Assembly (NCBI GenBank): GCA_015233365.1
Contig: JADFXU010000007.1
Span: 16,691-80,690 of the forward strand
Direction: 5' to 3'
Source of the DNA: Nitrospirota bacterium
GTDB taxonomy: Bacteria; Nitrospirota; Thermodesulfovibrionia; Thermodesulfovibrionales; Dissulfurispiraceae
Length of the DNA: 64,000 nucleotides
Position 1 is the stretch's first letter; each line of letters opens with the position of its first letter. Shown here in pieces: positions 46,791 to 54,924 of the stretch. A program made the position numbers and the translations under genes. A model generated the notes under the pieces. That model had not been told where the DNA came from, did not search any database, and worked only from the letters and a program-made list of their open reading frames with translations.

Positions 46791-46844
46791 AAATAGGGAC
46801 AGCGACCATTTTTGTGTCACCAAAAATGGTCGCTGTCCCTATTT
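46791..46844. repeat. REP-like palindrome with perfect 23-bp arms
   Basis: AAATAGGGACAGCGACCATT plus TTT (46791-46813) pairs exactly with 46822-46844 around an eight-base loop. AAATAGGGACAGCGACC-type sequences are, from memory, associated with REP-associated tyrosine transposases. It lies between convergent genes and could also act as a bidirectional terminator. Confidence 0.6.
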
Positions 46845-46868
46845 TCTGGTTCTTCTGAATAGCAGAGA

Positions 46869-47273
46869 TTATGTAAGCTTAATGCTCAACTTTTTCCCGA
46901 GTACAAGCGCGGCCTTCTCCAGAGTATTTAGAGTAACCGAGATATTTTCAGGATCAAGTAGACGATCAACGGAGGTCCGGCTCGTCCGCATCCGAGTTGC
47001 CATCTCAACCTTTGTTAATTTCTTTTTTCCCATCTCCTTTTCAATCTGGAAGGACAGTAAACGTTTTGCCGCAACAGCCTCCGCGCCGGTGAGCATGTTC
47101 TGCTCCCTAAGAAAATCATCAAAATTACTACCGAGATGCTTGCTTTTCATAATGTCCTCGCCCACAGCCTTTCGATCTTCTTTCCGTAACTTTTTGAGCC
47201 ATTCCCTCACAGGCTCCCCGCCGCTTTCGCTTTTATAGAAAATTACTCTCAGAACAGGATCTCTATGCTGCAT
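46869..47273 (-). CDS. Collapsed HigB-HigA module: toxin N-terminus fused to antitoxin
   Basis: 134 residues. Residues 1-41 (LRVIFYKSESGGEPVREWL...) match the start of Gp49/HigB-type RelE-fold toxins. Residues 42-134 (MKSKHLGSNFDDFLREQ, then an XRE HTH with KVEMATRMRTSRTSVDRLL) match a complete HigA antitoxin. The missing toxin C-terminus and the in-frame junction at Met42 suggest a deletion that fused the genes. HigA alone could still be made from ATG 47150. TGTACC-N6-GGTACA directly upstream looks like the autoregulatory operator. Confidence 0.65.
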   Translation of the reverse strand: MQHRDPVLRVIFYKSESGGEPVREWLKKLRKEDRKAVGEDIMKSKHLGSNFDDFLREQNMLTGAEAVAAKRLLSFQIEKEMGKKKLTKVEMATRMRTSRTSVDRLLDPENISVTLNTLEKAALVLGKKLSIKLT

Positions 47274-47280
47274 AGTTCAG

Positions 47281-47298
47281 TGTACCTTATTTGGTACA
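47281..47298. promoter_or_regulatory. TGTACC-N6-GGTACA operator-like dyad
   Basis: Perfect six-base inverted arms eight bases upstream of the HigB-HigA fusion ORF, the place where HigA-type antitoxins bind to repress their own promoter. Confidence 0.55.
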
Positions 47299-47442
47299 TA
47301 TTGTCAATACTTGCGTGCGAAGCGATAAAGGAGTTCTCCCAATTTGTTGGGTTCGTTAGCACCTTATGCGCCAATTCATTGCAGGGTTATTCGCCGGAAA
47401 AATCCTAAGTTATTATCTATAATAGAGGGGAAATTGCATCTT

Positions 47443-48141
47443 ATGAGACAACCTAACGATATGAAAGCCAAAAACATTTTCAGGGGCGCTTTCCTGGTCC
47501 TGCTTATCAGCCTGTGGATCTTCCTGGTTATCCATTACAACCTTGTCAGTTACATGATCCATCCCAAAAAAGCAGCGGCATTTCTTCTTTCCTTCCACCC
47601 ATATGACGATTTCATTTTCGTTTTCATTCAAATTCTCCAGGTCTTAAGTGGAGGGATCATACCTGGCGCCATAACGGAATTCATCGGCGGTTATCTTTAT
47701 GGCCCGGTAATCGGCACGATCTATTCCATTACAGGCATGGGTATAGGGTCGTTGTTGGCTTTTACTCTTTCCAGGGCATATGGACTGTCACTTGTCAAAA
47801 AAATGGTGAAGCCCCTTACACTGGAAAAATATGATCATTTTATGGAGGAACGGGGGACTATAGTTACCCTGCTATTATTCCTGATCCCCGGCTTTCCCAA
47901 ATCTGCACTTTGTTACATCATCGGCTTGAGCAGGATGAACATCTGGACATTCATTATTATTTCCACTGCCGGAAGGCTATTTGGAACCATTTTGTCGTCA
48001 GTAAGCGGGAGCTGGGTGAGAGATGAGCACATTGTGGAATTTCTGGTCCTGATGGGAATTTTAATGATACTGTTTCTGCTGGCTTACTTTTACAGAAAAT
48101 ATTTGGTCGGCATTACAAAAAAAAATCAATTTTTTGAATAG
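47443..48141 (+). CDS. TVP38/TMEM64 (VTT-domain) membrane protein
   Basis: 232 residues, about six hydrophobic segments. The VTT-domain core is GGIIPGAITEFIGGYLYGP followed by GMGIGSLLAFTLSRAYG, and the second half-motif is LIPGFPKSALCYIIGLSRM. Family members are DedA-like membrane proteins with lipid scramblase-like or transport roles; the exact role here is unknown. TATAAT at 47419-47424 lies upstream; GAGGGG precedes ATG 47443 with long spacing, and ATG 47461 is an alternative start. Confidence 0.8.
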   Translation: MRQPNDMKAKNIFRGAFLVLLISLWIFLVIHYNLVSYMIHPKKAAAFLLSFHPYDDFIFVFIQILQVLSGGIIPGAITEFIGGYLYGPVIGTIYSITGMGIGSLLAFTLSRAYGLSLVKKMVKPLTLEKYDHFMEERGTIVTLLLFLIPGFPKSALCYIIGLSRMNIWTFIIISTAGRLFGTILSSVSGSWVRDEHIVEFLVLMGILMILFLLAYFYRKYLVGITKKNQFFE

Positions 48142-48149
48142 TGCATTTT

Positions 48150-49274
48150 CTATTTGCCCTCGCTCCACCGGCTTGGAAAGACCATTCTGAACTCAGTGCC
48201 TTTCCCCACTTCGCTCCTTACGGTTATCTCTCCCGCATGTTCGGATATGATCTGTTTCACCAGGGGGAGTCCCATGCCGAACCGGTGCTCTTTGGTGCTG
48301 AAAAAGGGCTCGAAGATCTTTCCGAGGTCGTCCGGGGATATGCCTTTTCCGGTGTCTGATATTGTAAGAGCCACATGGTTGTTTTCTCTTCCAGTCATAA
48401 CGCTAATCTTACCGCCTTCAGGCGTCGCTTCGACAGCGTTCCTCATCAAATGGAAAAGCGCCACCCGCACCAGGTTCTTATGTGTATTGATCTTCAGCGG
48501 CTCTCCGGCGAGCTTCGCCTCCAGCGTGACGCCCTTATGGCCGGCCTCTTTATCGATAACCGACAGCACGGTCGAGAGAATCGCGTTGATGTCCTCATAA
48601 CCGTACATTGACTGCCTGTTTTTCAGGAGTCCCTGAAAGTCCTTGACGATGCTTTCGAGTTTCTCGGTCTCGCCGATGATGTTCTTCAGGCTTTCTTTCA
48701 GGTCCCCCGACACCTCTTCTTTTTCGAGCAATCGTTTGCAGGTCCAGCCTATGACTGTTGCCGGATTTCTTACCCTGTCCGCAAGGGTCAGGGCCATCAC
48801 GCTCATGGTCCTTTCGGCCACGAGGGTCTCGAGCGCCTGGTTCAGGTCCTGGAGTATATACTTGTAGTCCTTTTCCATCCGGATGAGCCGGTAGTACTTT
48901 ACCGCCCTTTCGACTGAATGCCTGAGCTGCTCCGGCTTATAGGGTTTAATGATGAAATCGAATGCGCCTTTTTTTATCGCCTCTATGGCCTTGTCCAGGT
49001 CCGCATAACCGGTCATCAGAATTACGGGCATCTCGGGGTCTGAAGCGTGTATTTTCTCGAGGAGGTCTATGCCGGACTCTCCAGGCATCACTATGTCGGT
49101 CAAAACAACGTCCGGCTTGACGTTCGTGAAGCGATTTTCCGCTTCCTGAGCGCTGAGACACGAAACTGTATTGTAGCCGAACTCTTTCAAAGTCAACGAT
49201 ACGACTTCAAGCACCGTGGGGTTGTCATCGACCACCAGAACGTTGCCGTACTCTTTTCCGTCCATGTCCTTCAC
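48150..49274 (-). CDS. Receiver-histidine-kinase protein lacking the phospho-acceptor His
   Basis: 374 residues. The receiver domain has VVDDN (~15), the acceptor Asp in LTDIVMPGESG (~60), Thr in LMTGYAD and Lys in IIKPYKPEQ. The kinase part has a HisKA-like helix where the expected AHExRNP reads ADRVRNPATVIGW, so the acceptor His is Asp; the ATPase motifs (RNAVEATPEGG, DTGKGISPDD, FEPFFSTKEHRFGMGLPL) are intact. It may phosphorylate nothing in cis and instead act as an allosteric or trans-acting partner. No TM or sensor domain is present. Confidence 0.82.
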   Translation of the reverse strand: MKDMDGKEYGNVLVVDDNPTVLEVVSLTLKEFGYNTVSCLSAQEAENRFTNVKPDVVLTDIVMPGESGIDLLEKIHASDPEMPVILMTGYADLDKAIEAIKKGAFDFIIKPYKPEQLRHSVERAVKYYRLIRMEKDYKYILQDLNQALETLVAERTMSVMALTLADRVRNPATVIGWTCKRLLEKEEVSGDLKESLKNIIGETEKLESIVKDFQGLLKNRQSMYGYEDINAILSTVLSVIDKEAGHKGVTLEAKLAGEPLKINTHKNLVRVALFHLMRNAVEATPEGGKISVMTGRENNHVALTISDTGKGISPDDLGKIFEPFFSTKEHRFGMGLPLVKQIISEHAGEITVRSEVGKGTEFRMVFPSRWSEGK

Positions 49275-49302
49275 CGCTTTGTTGAGGTTTTCAGATGTCT
49301 TC

Positions 49303-50070
49303 TCATTTAGTCCCGATGCTCCTCAATATCTCGTCGGCTTGCTTTACAATTACCAACTTGTCGAGATTTTTTAAAGAGCGCTCGTGGGCCTCTTTGTCCA
49401 TGGAGGAGACGCAGTCGGAGACTACTACGGGATAGAATCCCCTGTTCGCGGCATCGCGGGCAGATGACTCGATGCCGATCTCGGTCGCTATGCCTGTAAA
49501 TATAAGTGTTGTTATCCCCCTGCTTCTCATCATATTTTCAAAATTGGTCCCCATGAATATACTCGCTGCCGGTTTATTCAGAACAACGTCGCCTTCTCCG
49601 GGCTTTAGTTCTTCAGGTATTTCTCTTTCCCTTGAGCCGGGGGCCATGAAAGGCGGGATTTTATCAATATCTTTAACATTAAAGCGTCTCATCAGGGAGT
49701 ATAGCTGCCAGGACGACTGAAAGCCTTTTGGTGGCGGAGTTATGAGAGTGTATACAACAGGCATTTTCCCCCTGAGGGCATGTATCAGGGCTTTTAAGTT
49801 GCCGATGAACTTCTCTTTATCAAAAATTCTGTCCACCAGGCCGTTTTGAACGTCCCAGACAACGAGACAGGAATGTGCGGGATCCACTATCTCTGCAAGG
49901 GTTTGATATACGGCTATTCTGTCCGGCCTGCCATTTTTTCTTTCAGTCTTTGCGGCCATGTTTTGTCCACCCCCTTTTGATACTGAGTCGTAAGAAAAAT
50001 CAGCGGCAACAGAGAAGGAAGCAATAAACAATACCATTGATATACTCAGCAGCACGAAAGTATTTTTCAT
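49303..50070 (-). CDS. Exported isochorismatase-family hydrolase homologue
   Basis: 255 residues with a signal peptide (~1-22, VLLSISMVLFIASFSVAA). The isochorismatase-like fold has the Asp in LVVWDVQNGLV (~73) and the Lys in VVLNKPAASIF (~160). The position usually held by the nucleophilic Cys reads ATEIGIESSARDAA, with Gly, as in the EntB-type branch; cysteine-hydrolase chemistry is therefore unlikely. A periplasmic location is unusual for the family. It lies 28 bases from the receiver-kinase gene and upstream of it on the same strand. Confidence 0.75.
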   Translation of the reverse strand: MKNTFVLLSISMVLFIASFSVAADFSYDSVSKGGGQNMAAKTERKNGRPDRIAVYQTLAEIVDPAHSCLVVWDVQNGLVDRIFDKEKFIGNLKALIHALRGKMPVVYTLITPPPKGFQSSWQLYSLMRRFNVKDIDKIPPFMAPGSREREIPEELKPGEGDVVLNKPAASIFMGTNFENMMRSRGITTLIFTGIATEIGIESSARDAANRGFYPVVVSDCVSSMDKEAHERSLKNLDKLVIVKQADEILRSIGTK

Positions 50071-50127
50071 GATGAGGCATCCTTTCTTACAGTGTGATAC
50101 TTAATAATATAGCAAAAATAATAATAG

Positions 50128-50967
50128 TCAAGAAAGGTCTGATTGCACTGTGCTGACTGGTTGTGAGACTGCTATTCGCCATTCGGCGGCAAAGAGATTA
50201 ACTGTGATCCAGGAGACCTTTTTTCTCGCGGGCTTGTCCATTCCCTTGACCGGCAAGAGGTACGAACCCGTGCCGCTTTTCTCTTTTGCCATCCTGTTTG
50301 CAAGCGAGAGGAGATCCGGGTATCTCCTGTAAATCGGATCGGTGAAGATCATCCGGCCTGTTCTTTCCCTGTCTGTATCGTAGAGGATGCGGCTGTCTTT
50401 CTGTATGACCATGAATTCAAGGGACCTGTCCTGGGCCAGCGGTCTGATGATCCCTGCAAGCAGGGTTTCAGGACGGAAGAGGACACTTACTGAGCCGATC
50501 ATTCTCTTTGCGAAAAAAACAGGATGCTCCAGATCTACGGCATAAAAACCCTCGACTGCGCGGAATACATTACTGAAGACAGGCTTTTTAGTTTTGTGAA
50601 GGGTTATTACATGCTCCTGGGTGCCGATATCGGCGCCTTCATGTTGTTTGTAGTCTGCGGGTTCCACGGCAATCATCGTGCCCTTGAGGTCCACAGTGGA
50701 GCAGTCTATGATAAATGATTCTGACTCGCAAAGGTCTTGCAAAACCTTTCTTGCGCCGGGGCCGTTCAGTCCGGTCTTTGAGAGGTCCGAGGCCGCACGC
50801 GAGACATGCGCATTTAATTCTGAAAAAGCGGACGCTATCCCTTCTTTCGCCTTGATAAGTCCAAGAGGAGTTCCGTCGGATGTTTCAGCACCGGCATAAT
50901 TGCAAGAAAACAGAACTGCAAAAATAATCAGGCACGCTACTGCATATCGTGTGTATTTTGTCATCAT
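50128..50967 (-). CDS. Periplasmic sensor-like protein (Cache-type fold suspected)
   Basis: 279 residues. A signal peptide (~8-27, VACLIIFAVLFSCNYAGA) is followed by a helix and two alpha/beta halves, with segments such as GSVSVLFRPETLLAGIIRPL and EFMVIQKDSRILYDTDRERTG (read in part) that resemble the periplasmic double-Cache sensory domains of chemoreceptors and kinases. No second TM helix or output domain follows, so it would be a soluble ligand-binding protein. It precedes the isochorismatase-like and receiver-kinase genes on the same strand. Confidence 0.6.
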   Translation of the reverse strand: MMTKYTRYAVACLIIFAVLFSCNYAGAETSDGTPLGLIKAKEGIASAFSELNAHVSRAASDLSKTGLNGPGARKVLQDLCESESFIIDCSTVDLKGTMIAVEPADYKQHEGADIGTQEHVITLHKTKKPVFSNVFRAVEGFYAVDLEHPVFFAKRMIGSVSVLFRPETLLAGIIRPLAQDRSLEFMVIQKDSRILYDTDRERTGRMIFTDPIYRRYPDLLSLANRMAKEKSGTGSYLLPVKGMDKPARKKVSWITVNLFAAEWRIAVSQPVSTVQSDLS

Positions 50968-51081
50968 TTACTCCCTGTTGGTTTTTTTGGTTTCCTGCTT
51001 CTCCTGCATTTGATCTACGATAAGTGTACATCAATTGGGCAACATATGCGATTGCCATCTAAGGGGACTAGGGGACTTCGT

Positions 51082-51336
51082 CTAACTGCACTGGTTTTGC
51101 TCTTTAAGTTTCTTCATGATCCTGTCGTACTTCGCGTGGCCTATGCATTCCCTGGCAGCAGGGCACCATTCAATGCACGATGGGACCATGTCGCGGGTTA
51201 TGGTTTTGCCGCACGCCCTGCAAACCATGTCCGGTTCATCTGTCCATATCTCGTTCTTGTGCGTGCAGAACGCACAGACCAGTTCTTCCGGATACGGTTG
51301 TGTTATTTCTTTGCTTCCTGGGCAGCTCTCTTTCAT
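51082..51336 (-). CDS. Small cysteine-rich zinc-ribbon-like protein
   Basis: 84 residues with ten Cys. Two CxxC knuckles (CAFC and CRAC) form a likely zinc ribbon; further Cys occur in PSCIEWCPAARECIG. The pattern is seen in small uncharacterised proteins of anaerobes. It may bind zinc or an iron-sulfur cluster. An FNR/DNR-like dyad lies 35 bases upstream of the start, suggesting control by oxygen or nitrogen oxides. Confidence 0.6.
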   Translation of the reverse strand: MKESCPGSKEITQPYPEELVCAFCTHKNEIWTDEPDMVCRACGKTITRDMVPSCIEWCPAARECIGHAKYDRIMKKLKEQNQCS

Positions 51337-51370
51337 GATTTAAGTTTAGCAAAAATCCTTTTTGGCTGTC

Positions 51371-51386
51371 TTTGACATAAGTCAAA
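51371..51386 (-). promoter_or_regulatory. CRP/FNR-family binding site (FNR/DNR-like)
   Basis: TTTGAC-ATAA-GTCAAA is a perfect dyad matching the TTGAC-N4-GTCAA sites of DNR/NnrR-type regulators and close to FNR TTGAT-N4-ATCAA. It lies 35 bases upstream of the Cys-rich protein gene. Confidence 0.6.
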
Positions 51387-51397
51387 ATACTATCGAA

Positions 51398-51436
51398 AAT
51401 GCTTCGTAGCGAGATCGGCTGCCGATCGCAGTAGAA
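51398..51436 (-). terminator. Hairpin downstream of ubiX
   Basis: ATGCTTC and GAAGCAT form the outer stem and CGATCGGC-type arms (GATCGG/CCGATC) the inner stem, directly after the ubiX stop on the minus strand. No strong T-run follows. Confidence 0.5.
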
Positions 51437-51439
51437 GCA

Positions 51440-52021
51440 TCAACTTCCCCAGCGTTTGAACAGGGCATGTTCTATGCCGAAAGTGTCCAGTATCTTGCCG
51501 GTGATGAATTCGATCATGTTATCGAGGTTTTCGGGGTGGTGATAAAAAGCTGGAACAGGCGGGGCGATGACAACGCCGAGACGTGCAAGCTTGAGCATGT
51601 TTTCGAGATGGATTGCGCTGAAAGGCATTTCACGCGGGGCAAGGAGAAGACGGCGGCCTTCCTTTATCGTAACATCGGCCGCTCTCTCAATCAGGTTGTT
51701 TGCATATCCGTTGGCAATGCCTGCAAGGGTCTTCATGGAACACGGCACAACCAGCATGCCGTCTGTCTTGAAAGAACCGCTGGCCACAGGCGACTCCATG
51801 CGTCTGTCTTCATGGAAGAACAGCCTTTCCGTACCGAAGTGTTTTCTGATCTTGTCCTGGGTCTCGCCGGTCCAGTCCAGGCCGGTCTCGTCGGCGATAA
51901 TGGGAAAAGTATTTGAAGAGATGATGAGGTGGACTGCGGCGGATTTCAGGAGTTCTTTCAATATGCTCACACCAAAGGGAGCGCCGCTCGCACCGGTTAT
52001 GGCAAGGATTATGTTCTTCAT
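51440..52021 (-). CDS. ubiX: UbiX-type flavin prenyltransferase
   Basis: 193 residues. ITGASGAPFGVSILKELL at the N-terminus binds FMN; other conserved parts are SNTFPIIADETG, ASGSFKTDGMLVVPCSMKTLAGIANG and LLAPREMPFSAIHLENMLKL. It attaches a dimethylallyl group to FMN to make the prenyl-FMN cofactor of UbiD-type decarboxylases; no ubiD is in the window. TATAAT lies six bases before the ATG, so the message may be leaderless. Confidence 0.95.
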   Translation of the reverse strand: MKNIILAITGASGAPFGVSILKELLKSAAVHLIISSNTFPIIADETGLDWTGETQDKIRKHFGTERLFFHEDRRMESPVASGSFKTDGMLVVPCSMKTLAGIANGYANNLIERAADVTIKEGRRLLLAPREMPFSAIHLENMLKLARLGVVIAPPVPAFYHHPENLDNMIEFITGKILDTFGIEHALFKRWGS

Positions 52022-52027
52022 TAGTTT

Positions 52028-52042
52028 ATTATAACGTATAAT
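52028..52042. promoter_or_regulatory. Back-to-back -10 elements for ubiX and the metal ATPase gene
   Basis: TATAAT on the minus strand (52028-52033) and TATAAT on the plus strand (52037-52042) are three bases apart. Each is followed by six or five bases and then an ATG (52021 minus, 52048 plus). Both messages would start at or within a base or two of their start codons. Confidence 0.6.
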
Positions 52043-52047
52043 AAATC

Positions 52048-54159
52048 ATGGCGGTTATTCATAATGACGACGGAAAGAATACACGGCTCCTGAGCATTGA
52101 TGTCGGGGGGCTGGACTGCGCCGTATGCGCGGAAAAGATTGAACGGACGTTGATCCGGCATGAAGGAGTGCGGGGTGTCAAAGTTTATCTCAGCACAAAG
52201 AAGGTGGAAGTCCGGTTCGATCCCGCTGCTGTCAGGGAAAAGGAGATCATTGAGAAAATCGGGGGCCTTGGTTTCAAAGTGCCGGAGAGACGTAACGGAC
52301 CGGTAACGACGTGGTTTGAGGGGCATATCCCGGGCCGTGGATGGATATTTGAGTTGTCTAGGATCGGCGTGGTGCTTCTGCTTATCGTTGCCGGTTTTAT
52401 AATAAAGCGGAAAACTGTTGGCGACCTGTTCTCGATTTTTGCCGTTGCCATCGGTGCTTATCCGCTTGTCAGGCATGCCCTTGCCGATCTCAGGGGGAAA
52501 TTAATTACTGCTGATGTCTTCATGGCCCTGGGAGTGATGGCTGCAAGTGCTATCGGCGAGTTCCGCTCTGCTGCAGTGATCGCTTTTTTTATGCTGATTG
52601 CGGAGCTTCTTGATTCCTTTACAATGGAGAGATCGAGGGGAGCTATAAGAGACCTTGTTGGGATGGCGCCGAAAACCGCGCGGGTAAAACAGGACGACAC
52701 TGAAGTGGAGATACCTGTTGATCAGGTGAAAGTCAACGATATTGTTGTGATCAGGCCGGGAGAGAAAATACCCGTGGAAGGAATTATTCTTTCGGGTAAA
52801 AGCGCAGTGAACCAGTCGCCGATTACCGGAGAGTCATTGCCGGTCGAGAAAATAGAGGGAGACCCGGTATATGCGGCCACAATCAATCATCTCGGCGTTC
52901 TTTTTGTGAAAGTCACCCATACGGGGGCCGACACAACCTATTCACGAATTATCAGGCTGGTGGAGGAGGCGGAATCCTCAAAAGCGCGTGTGCAGAAGAT
53001 CGCTGACAGGTTTGCTTTTTATTTCACTCCCGCGATTCTTGCAATCGGTGTTCTTGTATTTTTCCTTACATGGAGAATAATGAATGCGATTGCGGTTCTT
53101 GTAGTCGCTTGTCCATGTACAATAGCCATCGCAACGCCACTCGCAATGGTCGCAAGCATGGGTAAGGCGGCAAAGAAAGGGATAATTATAAAAGGCGGCA
53201 TTCACCTTGAGAGCCTTGCAAAAGTGGATACGCTGGTAATGGACAAGACCGGAACGCTCACTCTTGGAGATCCTGTTGTGACTGATATCAAAGGGTTCTG
53301 CGGGTACAGCGATGCCCAGGTAATTGAATATACTGCGGCTGCTGAACGGTATTCCGAGCATCCTCTGGCCAGGGCGATCATCAAAAAAGCTTCGGAAATG
53401 TGCCTTGCTGTTCCGGAGCCGGACCATTGCAACATTATTCCCGGCAAGGGAATAGAGGCCGGCGTGGAGGGTGCCGCAATACTACTGGGCAGCAGGGAAA
53501 TCCTGCTTAACAGGAATATTGTCCTTTCCGAAGAGATAGAAAACTATATCAGGGAGAGGGAAGACGAGGGAAAGACGGTCCTCATACTTTCGCGTGATAA
53601 CAGTGTTTGCGGGGTGATCGGCATTGGAGACGTTATCCGGCAGGGGACAGTTGAAGCGATGGATGACCTCAGGAATCTTGGCTTCGAAGATCCTGTTATG
53701 CTGACTGGCGATAACGAGCGCACTGCCCGGGTCATTGGCTCGTCACTGGGAATAAAGAACGTTATGGCCGGGCTTTTGCCGGAAGAAAAGGTCAAGAAAA
53801 TCAAAGAACTCTCCCTGCAAGGCAAATATATTCTTATGGTAGGCGACGGGATAAATGACGCCCCTGCCCTTGCTCAGGCGCATGTCGGAGTCGCTATGGG
53901 GGCGATGGGCTCGGGTGCGGCAATCGAGGCAGCCGACATTGCGCTGATGCGCGACGAGTGGAAGCAGGTGCCGGAAGCAGTCAGAATAGGAAGAAATACC
54001 TTGACAGTGATAAAGCAGAACCTGGCAGCGGGAATTCTGTTCAACATTATAGGTATTAGTCTAGCATCGACAGGAATCCTGTCCCCTGCAATGGCAGCGG
54101 TTGCCCATGTCATGCCCGATGTACTTGTCTTCATGAATTCGTCTAGGCTGCTCAGATAG
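52048..54159 (+). CDS. P1B-type heavy-metal-transporting ATPase
   Basis: 703 residues. An N-terminal HMA domain has [12 protein letters not shown] (CxxC, ~22-33); TM pairs follow, with the actuator TGESLP, the TM metal motif [11 protein letters not shown] (CPC), the phosphorylation site DKTGTLT, the SEHPLA motif and [13 protein letters not shown]. The last helix reads [18 protein letters not shown], which lacks the ZntA TM8 Asp and the CopA MxxSS, so the metal (Cu, Zn or other) is open. Gene order with ubiX is divergent and the start appears leaderless. Confidence 0.92.
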   Translation: MAVIHNDDGKNTRLLSIDVGGLDCAVCAEKIERTLIRHEGVRGVKVYLSTKKVEVRFDPAAVREKEIIEKIGGLGFKVPERRNGPVTTWFEGHIPGRGWIFELSRIGVVLLLIVAGFIIKRKTVGDLFSIFAVAIGAYPLVRHALADLRGKLITADVFMALGVMAASAIGEFRSAAVIAFFMLIAELLDSFTMERSRGAIRDLVGMAPKTARVKQDDTEVEIPVDQVKVNDIVVIRPGEKIPVEGIILSGKSAVNQSPITGESLPVEKIEGDPVYAATINHLGVLFVKVTHTGADTTYSRIIRLVEEAESSKARVQKIADRFAFYFTPAILAIGVLVFFLTWRIMNAIAVLVVACPCTIAIATPLAMVASMGKAAKKGIIIKGGIHLESLAKVDTLVMDKTGTLTLGDPVVTDIKGFCGYSDAQVIEYTAAAERYSEHPLARAIIKKASEMCLAVPEPDHCNIIPGKGIEAGVEGAAILLGSREILLNRNIVLSEEIENYIREREDEGKTVLILSRDNSVCGVIGIGDVIRQGTVEAMDDLRNLGFEDPVMLTGDNERTARVIGSSLGIKNVMAGLLPEEKVKKIKELSLQGKYILMVGDGINDAPALAQAHVGVAMGAMGSGAAIEAADIALMRDEWKQVPEAVRIGRNTLTVIKQNLAAGILFNIIGISLASTGILSPAMAAVAHVMPDVLVFMNSSRLLR

Positions 54160-54252
54160 CGCTGACTTCCCTTTACGTTTTATAATCTGATGTGACATAA
54201 TAAATTTCTTTTTCGCGTCCTTTTTCTTACTTTAATACGGGAGTGAAGCATC

Positions 54253-54924
54253 TTGGAACCTGAGAACATTATAAAGCAGATCATTATATATGCTGTGCCG
54301 ATTCTTGTAGCAATTATATTGCATGAAGTGTCGCATGGGTTTGTCGCCTTCAAATTGGGGGACCCCACGGCAAAGATGATGGGACGGTTGACGCTTAATC
54401 CCATTGCCCATATTGATTTATTCGGCACAATCATCATGCCGTTGCTCCTGCTGGTTTCCACCGGGGGGCAGTTCGTGTTCGGGTATGCAAAACCCGTTCC
54501 GATCAACCCGTATAATTTCAGGAACCCCAGGCGTGATATGGCTATTTCTGCTGCGGGCGGTCCTGTGATGAATTTTTTGGTCGCGTCGCTCAGCATAATC
54601 CTTCTGAAACATATTGTGATACCGTTTGCAGACCATGCGTCCGCGGAAATGATCGGGAAGGTCCTCAAGCCGACTGCCTTGATGCTGGGTGCAAGCATAC
54701 AAATAAATATAGTTCTTGCCGTATTTAATTTAATTCCTATCCCGCCGCTGGACGGCGGCAGAGTGCTGATGGGATTTCTACCGGACAGGCAGGCATATTT
54801 ATTGGGCAGGATTGAACCTTTCGGGATGATCATCGTCCTTGTGCTCGTGGCAACCGGCTTTGCCGGTTATATAATATCGCCTTTGATACGGCTGCTGATG
54901 GGCCTTGCGGGGATGGGGTTATGA
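54253..54924 (+). CDS. Site-2-protease-family membrane zinc metalloprotease (M50)
   Basis: 223 residues, about five TM helices. Zinc ligands are in ILHEVSHGFVAF (HExxH, ~23) and in FNLIPIPPLDGGRVL (NPxPxxDG-type, ~158), and the short loop contains FGYAKPVPINPYNF. It belongs to the small PDZ-less S2P/rhomboid-like intramembrane protease group. TTG start at 54253 with GGGAG upstream. The stop overlaps trpS by four bases, indicating an operon. Confidence 0.9.
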   Translation: MEPENIIKQIIIYAVPILVAIILHEVSHGFVAFKLGDPTAKMMGRLTLNPIAHIDLFGTIIMPLLLLVSTGGQFVFGYAKPVPINPYNFRNPRRDMAISAAGGPVMNFLVASLSIILLKHIVIPFADHASAEMIGKVLKPTALMLGASIQINIVLAVFNLIPIPPLDGGRVLMGFLPDRQAYLLGRIEPFGMIIVLVLVATGFAGYIISPLIRLLMGLAGMGL

